Part shown: positions 30,425 through 34,922 of the stretch, one piece after another | How the letters are laid out: each line of letters opens with the position of its first letter | How positions within the stretch are numbered: the stretch's first letter is position 1 | Assembly (NCBI GenBank): GCA_012798315.1 | Contig: JAAZNL010000058.1 | Coordinates: 1 to 34,922, forward strand | Length of the DNA: 34,922 bases | DNA from: a candidate division WWE3 bacterium | GTDB lineage: Bacteria > Patescibacteriota > WWE3 > UBA101185 > UBA10185 | Direction of reading: 5' to 3' | The notes under the pieces: generated by a model | What the model was told of the DNA's origin: nothing | The model's input: only the letters and a program-made list of their open reading frames with translations | Databases searched by the model: none | Position numbers and translations under genes: made by a program

Positions 30425-30634
30425 ATGAAAAACAAATTAAAAACAAGGAAAACATTAACAAAAAGAATTAGGGTGACTAACACAGGCAAACTGGTAAAAA
30501 AACAATCCAGCCAAGGTCATTTAAAGGAAAAAAGAGATACGAGCAGAAAGCTTAGGAAAAAGCACACGTTAGTGCAAAGTAACAAAGGTCATATAAGAAT
30601 TTTAAGAAGGCTGCTTGCAAAAGCAGGTAAATAA
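30425..30634 (+). CDS. rpmI: 50S ribosomal protein bL35
   Basis: A 69-residue basic protein starting at ATG 30425 (MKNKLKTRKTLTKRIRVTNT), with AAGGAAA just upstream; an in-frame ATG 30 bases earlier overlaps infC and is not family-like. The KKQSSQGHLKEKRDTSRKLR segment and C-terminal RRLLAKAGK fit bL35. Between infC and rplT as in most bacteria. Confidence 0.93.
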   Translation: MKNKLKTRKTLTKRIRVTNTGKLVKKQSSQGHLKEKRDTSRKLRKKHTLVQSNKGHIRILRRLLAKAGK

Positions 30635-30643
30635 GGAGCACAA

Positions 30644-30994
30644 ATGCCAAGAGTAAAAGGTAACAGAAAAGATCATAGAAAACATAAAGTCGTACTTAAG
30701 CTGACAAAAGGCTACAGAGGTACAAGGAGTAAACTTTTTAAAAGAGCTAACGAAGCTGCTGTAAGGGCGGGGGAACATGCTTTTGCCGGTAGAAAACAAA
30801 GAAAAAGAGATATGCGAAGACTTTGGATCGCGAGGATCAGCGGAGCATTAACATCTTTTGATATTAAATACAGCAGATTCGTAGATGGGCTAAACAAAGC
30901 CGATATCAAAATCGACAGAAAAATGTTGTCTGAGTTGGCAATATCCGACCCTAAAGCGTTCGAAGAGATTGTGAAAAAAGTAAAAAAAGCGTAG
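30644..30994 (+). CDS. rplT: 50S ribosomal protein bL20
   Basis: A 116-residue basic protein, full length for bL20: MPRVKGNRKDHRKHKVVLK, then GYRGTRSKLFKRANEAAVRA, RRLWIARISGALTS and LSELAISDPKAFEEIV. AAGGAG lies 6 nt before the ATG. It assembles the 50S subunit early and in many bacteria represses its own operon by binding the mRNA. Gap to rpmI is 9 bp. Confidence 0.95.
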   Translation: MPRVKGNRKDHRKHKVVLKLTKGYRGTRSKLFKRANEAAVRAGEHAFAGRKQRKRDMRRLWIARISGALTSFDIKYSRFVDGLNKADIKIDRKMLSELAISDPKAFEEIVKKVKKA

Positions 30995-31015
30995 CATCAC
31001 AATCATTCGACACAT

Positions 31016-32899
31016 ATGCCCGAGAACGAGACCCCAAATAACAACAATCAGGACAAATATCAAAAAATGTCTTTTAAGCAGTTTCTGCGTTTAAGCGTTT
31101 GGGTTGTAAAGTACGTATTTAAAATAGATAAAAAAAATACTCTCGCTTTTTTGATTGGCGGTTCGATAAATTCTTTACGTCCCATAATAAATACCTGGAT
31201 TTTCGCTAAATTGCTTGACGTTATTATACAAACGGCAACTAAGGAAAATGCCAGCATTACAGAACTCTACCCGTACTTAGCTGGTATGTTTTTCTACAAC
31301 ATTTTTGCCAGTACGGTTTCGTATGTTACAGGGGCATCACGTAGTATCGTCAGAACAAAATTTCAGGCTTTATCCAGAAAAACAATATATTCTCAGGTTA
31401 ACTCTATTGGTATTCAGACACTGGAAGATCCGGAAGTCGCCAACAAACTTCATCGTACAAACATGTATATGCAGGAAATTTTCAGCTTTTTTAGAGGCAT
31501 ACAGGACACTTTAAACAATATTGTTTCTTCAACGGGTGCTATTATTGCAGTAGCAACTTTTTCACCCTGGCTGGCATTGATTACTGCAGTATCGGTTCTT
31601 CCTGTGGTTTTAAACGATAAGAAATACAGATATATGATCTACAAACACGGGTATGAAAATACCGAAAAAAGCCGTTTGGCGTACGGGGCCTTTGAAGACT
31701 TAATGGACTCAAGGGACTTGCAGGAAATTAAAATAAATTCCGGTTACTCCTATTTAGATAAAAAGTTTATGGACTTTACGAATTGGTACACCGGAATCAC
31801 TCTGAGAATATTGCGAAAATGGAACCTTTCCGGTTACTTTTTGGATAATTTATCAGAAGTCATTTTGTACATAGGGTATATCAATATATTCACCAGGCTT
31901 ATAGCGCACGAAATCTCAGTAGGTTCTGCGACTTTTTATCAAAGAATGCTCGCGTCACTTCAGGGAAACATAACTAATATCTTTATGATGACTAATGATT
32001 TAATGGAAACTTCGTTAAGGTTAAAAGATACTTACGAGCTGTTTCAGGTAACCCCAAGCTTTCCGGATGGTACAAAGGAAATGTCGATTATTCATGAAGG
32101 CCCGGAAATTGAGTTTAAAAATGTCACATTCGAATACCCAAGAACCGGAAAAACGGTTATTAAAAATCTTAATCTAAAAATTAAAAAAGGAGAAAAAGTG
32201 GCTATAGTAGGCCACAACGGCGCGGGTAAAACTACAATGATTAGACTGCTATTAAGATTGTACCGTGTGCAACAAGGAGAAATTTTGGTAAACGGCATAA
32301 ATATAAACGATCTTAGTATTGATTCATTTTACAAAAACTCAGGCGTGCTTATGCAGGAATACAACACGTACCCTTATCTTACTGCGAGGGAAAATATTTT
32401 AATTGGGAGATCTGATATTCCGGTCGAGGAAGATAGAGTAATGAAGGCGGCTGAATCTGCGGACGCATTGGCCTTTATTAACGAATTTCCAAATAAATTT
32501 GATCAGATTTTAAGCGAAAAGTACAAAGGAGGAATCAGACCTTCTTCAGGTCAATGGCAAAAAATTGCCATAGCCCGATTATTTTACCGTGACCCGCCTT
32601 TAGTGTTGTTCGACGAACCTACCTCATCAATTGACGCTGTTTCGGAATACAACATTTTTAACAGAATTTATGAATTTTTTAACAACAAAACAGTCATTAT
32701 AATTAGCCACCGATTTTCTACCGTTAGAAACGCAGACAGGATAATAGTCATTAAGGAAGGTGAAATTTTGGAAGAAGGAACTCACGAACAATTAATTGCT
32801 TTAAACGGCGAGTACTGCAAAGCATTTTTGCTGCAAGCCCAGGGATATAGTACTACTACGACAATCGCTTCCGATGAAGATTCGGAAAATACGCGGTAG
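31016..32899 (+). CDS. ABC exporter (fused membrane and ATPase domains)
   Basis: A 627-residue half-transporter. Residues about 20-320 form an ABC_membrane-like six-helix domain (clear helices near 45-75, 95-110, 165-190 and 270-295). The ATPase has Walker A GHNGAGKTT near residue 400, Q-loop LMQEYN, signature PSSGQWQK (a variant of LSGGQ), Walker B LVLFDEPTSS and H-loop ISHRFS. Such proteins dimerise and export lipids, peptides or drugs. Inserted between rplT and pheS, where these genes are normally adjacent; 21 bp after rplT, so perhaps co-transcribed. Substrate unknown. Confidence 0.9.
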   Translation: MPENETPNNNNQDKYQKMSFKQFLRLSVWVVKYVFKIDKKNTLAFLIGGSINSLRPIINTWIFAKLLDVIIQTATKENASITELYPYLAGMFFYNIFASTVSYVTGASRSIVRTKFQALSRKTIYSQVNSIGIQTLEDPEVANKLHRTNMYMQEIFSFFRGIQDTLNNIVSSTGAIIAVATFSPWLALITAVSVLPVVLNDKKYRYMIYKHGYENTEKSRLAYGAFEDLMDSRDLQEIKINSGYSYLDKKFMDFTNWYTGITLRILRKWNLSGYFLDNLSEVILYIGYINIFTRLIAHEISVGSATFYQRMLASLQGNITNIFMMTNDLMETSLRLKDTYELFQVTPSFPDGTKEMSIIHEGPEIEFKNVTFEYPRTGKTVIKNLNLKIKKGEKVAIVGHNGAGKTTMIRLLLRLYRVQQGEILVNGININDLSIDSFYKNSGVLMQEYNTYPYLTARENILIGRSDIPVEEDRVMKAAESADALAFINEFPNKFDQILSEKYKGGIRPSSGQWQKIAIARLFYRDPPLVLFDEPTSSIDAVSEYNIFNRIYEFFNNKTVIIISHRFSTVRNADRIIVIKEGEILEEGTHEQLIALNGEYCKAFLLQAQGYSTTTTIASDEDSENTR

Positions 32900-32951
32900 C
32901 TACTAACCAAAAAGCCTTTAAATAGGCCACAAATAGTAATAAAATAAACCC

Positions 32952-33956
32952 ATGGACTCCGAACTAGAAGTTATTGAGAAAAATGCGACCCTAGAAATAA
33001 ATAGCTGTGTGTCTGCCGGCGAGCTAGACACTATTTATCTTAAGTACTTTTCAAAAACCCATGGAATAATTACAAACCTTTTAAAAAAACTCCCAAGTTT
33101 CACGATTGAAGAAAAGAAAACATTTGGACCAAAGGCTAACCAAGTTCAGAGTGATTTAAAAGCACTAATTGAAAAAAAACGAAATCTTCTGATTAACGAA
33201 CAGCTTCAAGACCCGATGATCGATATGACATATCCGTTGCCTGCTGAAAACGCCGGATACATGCACCCGATAAATCAGGTAATCGAACAAATGAACAGCT
33301 TTTTTAGGTATTATGGATTTTCAATAGGCGAAGGCCCGGAAATTGAAACAGCTGAATATAACTTTAGAAAACTAAATTTGCCCGAAGGGCACCCCGCTAC
33401 AGATTTGCAGGATACTTTGTTTATAAACGAGCCCGATTTATTGCTGAGGACACACACATCATCCATTGAATCGCGCATTTTGACCGATTACGAACCTCCG
33501 ATCCGGGTTGTTGTACCCGGCAAGGTTTACAGAAACGAAACGGCCAGTGCGACCAATCTGGCTTTTTTCCACCAATACCAGGGGTTTGTGGTCGACAAAG
33601 GAATTACGATTCAACACTTAAAAGGAACCTTGGAAGCCTTTCACAAATTTTTGTTCGGTAACGACGTAATACTACGTTTCAGATATAAATATTATCCCGA
33701 AGTTTCGCCGGGAATGGGAACTGACATTCAGTGTACGTTCTGTAAGGGCGCGGGCTGTACGGTGTGCAAATTCCGTGGGTGGATAGAGGTTTTGGGATCT
33801 GGAATGATTCACTACAACACTTTAAAAATGTGCGGAATAGATCCGGAAGTATACTCGGGTTTTGCCTTTGGCATGGGCTTGGATAGACTTGTTATGAACA
33901 AATTTGCTATTGATGATATTAGGAAATTGTATGGTGGAGGTTTAATTTACATTTAA
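32952..33956 (+). CDS. pheS: Phenylalanine--tRNA ligase alpha subunit
   Basis: A 334-residue class II synthetase subunit. N-terminal coiled coil (residues 1-90), then GYMHPINQVIEQMNSFFR, GEGPEIETAEYNF, LLRTHTSSIESRIL, motif 2 RVVVPGKVYRNETASATN and motif 3 GFAFGMGLDRLVM. Four Cys in CTFCKGAGCTVCKFRGW form a zinc-knuckle-like insert seen in many bacterial PheS. A TAAAAT box (32940-32945) lies 6 nt before the ATG without a Shine-Dalgarno sequence. Works with PheT just downstream. Confidence 0.95.
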   Translation: MDSELEVIEKNATLEINSCVSAGELDTIYLKYFSKTHGIITNLLKKLPSFTIEEKKTFGPKANQVQSDLKALIEKKRNLLINEQLQDPMIDMTYPLPAENAGYMHPINQVIEQMNSFFRYYGFSIGEGPEIETAEYNFRKLNLPEGHPATDLQDTLFINEPDLLLRTHTSSIESRILTDYEPPIRVVVPGKVYRNETASATNLAFFHQYQGFVVDKGITIQHLKGTLEAFHKFLFGNDVILRFRYKYYPEVSPGMGTDIQCTFCKGAGCTVCKFRGWIEVLGSGMIHYNTLKMCGIDPEVYSGFAFGMGLDRLVMNKFAIDDIRKLYGGGLIYI

Positions 33957-33973
33957 GCTATAAAATAACGAAT

Positions 33974-34922
33974 ATGAAAATACCTGTTGAATGGCTAAAA
34001 CAATATATTAAAACAGATAAAAGCACAGAAGAATTAGCAAAATCTTTTACCTTACTTGGGCTAATGCTAGACAAACCAGTTTCGGAATATCACGACGGTA
34101 AATACCAAACAGATATTTTGGATTTGGAACACAGAATGGACCGTTCCGATTGGTTGTCTATAACGGGATGTGCCAGAGATTTAGCCGCTTTTGAACGGGT
34201 AGATTTTATTTTTCCTGAGCTGTACACAAGAGAAGGTAAAAAACCTGAGGCAAATCAGCTTGTAAATATTAAAGTCGACTGCCCCGATATGGTTAACCGT
34301 TTTAACACACGGGTGTTTAGAAATATCAGGGTAGGGGATTCCCCGGAATGGCTAAAGAACAGATTACAGGCATACGGAATTCCTTCCATAAATAATATCG
34401 TAGATATAACAAACTACGTTATGGTTAAAACCGGTCAACCCATGCACGCCCAAGATCTATCAAAATTAAAGAAACAGGAAATTGTAATACGGAAAGCACG
34501 AAAAGGTGAGAAAATGGTTACTCTTTTGGGCGAAACCGTAGAACTCGATGATGGAAATTTTGTTTTAACCCAGAACGATGTCCCCACTGTGTTAGGGGGA
34601 ATTGTCGGAGGACAGTCAACAGGAATAGAAAAAACAACTACTGACATAGTTTTGGATGCAGGAAATTATAATCAAGTTGCAATACGTAAAGCGTCCAGAA
34701 GATTAAAAATTCAAAATGAAACAGTTTTACGTTATGATAAATTTTTGCATCCCGACCTTACCGAGCTGGCCATTCACCGCGCAACTAAGTTAATTTTGGA
34801 TTTAGCCGGCGGAATTTATTACACCAACATAGATTGGTATCCAAATCCTCAAACACACAAAAAGTATATTTTACGAATGGAAAGACTCGAAAAACTTAGT
34901 GGTATGCACTTTGTAAAAGATG
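33974..34922 (+). CDS. pheT: Phenylalanine--tRNA ligase beta subunit, partial, lacking the tRNA-binding OB domain
   Basis: Runs off the right edge; 316 residues visible. Starts MKIPVEWLKQYIKTDKSTEE, with LLGLMLDKP, then after about 45 residues passes straight to LDLEHRMDRSDWLSITGCARDLAA, which corresponds to the B1 continuation that in E. coli follows the 110-residue tRNA_bind (EMAP/OB) domain. So that domain is absent. B3/B4 region (NNIVDITNYVMVKTGQPMHAQD, then GGIVGGQSTGIEKTTTD) and the start of B5 (RMERLEKLSG) are present. A TAAAAT box (33961-33966) lies 7 nt before the ATG. Gap to pheS is 17 bp. Confidence 0.92.
   Translation, partial: MKIPVEWLKQYIKTDKSTEELAKSFTLLGLMLDKPVSEYHDGKYQTDILDLEHRMDRSDWLSITGCARDLAAFERVDFIFPELYTREGKKPEANQLVNIKVDCPDMVNRFNTRVFRNIRVGDSPEWLKNRLQAYGIPSINNIVDITNYVMVKTGQPMHAQDLSKLKKQEIVIRKARKGEKMVTLLGETVELDDGNFVLTQNDVPTVLGGIVGGQSTGIEKTTTDIVLDAGNYNQVAIRKASRRLKIQNETVLRYDKFLHPDLTELAIHRATKLILDLAGGIYYTNIDWYPNPQTHKKYILRMERLEKLSGMHFVKD

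Noticed and set aside
32906-32930. Hairpin GCCT/AGGC between the ABC gene and pheS as terminator
   Set aside because: Stem is four base pairs and no T-tract follows on the plus strand.
1-34922. Recoding of TGA (as in some CPR phyla)
   Set aside because: Several genes, including the histidine kinase and the 67-aa gene, end at TGA in the right place, so code 11 applies.

Overview
The window looks like chromosome of a Patescibacteria/CPR bacterium, most likely of the Microgenomates/Katanobacteria type. This is inferred from A+T-rich DNA, very compact gene packing, many single-pass membrane proteins of unknown function, DUF3160 and CapA-like surface proteins, pseudopilins, reduced versions of housekeeping proteins (trigger factor without its PPIase domain, ThrRS without TGS, PheT without its tRNA-binding OB domain), and genes read from leaderless promoters. 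TGA acts as a normal stop, so the code is standard. No rRNA, CRISPR array, transposase or phage gene was seen.

Layout. 1-2.4 kb: the end of a SAM methyltransferase and a GDSL/SGNH hydrolase-acyltransferase pair for surface O-acylation. 2.4-6.6 kb: a His-rich mini-protein, then DUF3160 and CapA-like proteins. 6.65-10.2 kb: a tight operon combining Ca-binding-type acidic repeats, an ApbE flavin transferase, a heme-type ferric-reductase-like membrane protein and an FAD/NAD(P)H reductase, which reads as a transmembrane electron-transfer module. 10.2-12.5 kb: YbaK-type deacylase, membrane proteins and a pseudopilin. 12.5-15.25 kb: tRNA-Pro followed by an island with an HExxH protein, a 50-residue Cys-rich peptide and a radical SAM/SPASM maturase. 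The island is closed at 15235-15250 by a 15/16 copy of the tRNA-Pro 3' end. 15.3-16.3 kb: two small unknown genes, each with its own promoter and terminator. 16.4-19.3 kb: a PAS histidine kinase, two single-domain response regulators and a VIT1/CCC1-like protein. 19.4-23.7 kb: two lysozyme-like paralogues, a pseudopilin, tRNA-Leu, a divergent 2-hydroxyacid dehydrogenase fold, small proteins and a convergent zincin-like paralogue pair. 23.7-27.8 kb: tig-clpP, two C2H2-like mini-proteins, tRNA-Val, a membrane protein and truB. 27.9-34.9 kb: thrS-infC-rpmI-rplT-(ABC exporter)-pheS-pheT.

Main points. (1) thrS is preceded by a 24-codon open frame with seven Thr codons, four of them consecutive. 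It sits 7 nt behind a -10 box and is followed by a GNRA hairpin and a second short frame ending 1 nt before thrS, which looks like a threonine-sensing leader. (2) The radical SAM/SPASM gene and the Cys-rich peptide, read from an internal TTG behind a near-perfect Shine-Dalgarno sequence, look like an undescribed RiPP system on a tRNA-associated island. (3) The ApbE/ferric-reductase/Ca-repeat operon may be a surface redox system. (4) infC appears to start at AUA. (5) At least 13 genes have a TANNNT-type box 6-8 nt before the start codon and no Shine-Dalgarno sequence, whereas ribosomal and small accessory genes use strong Shine-Dalgarno sites.
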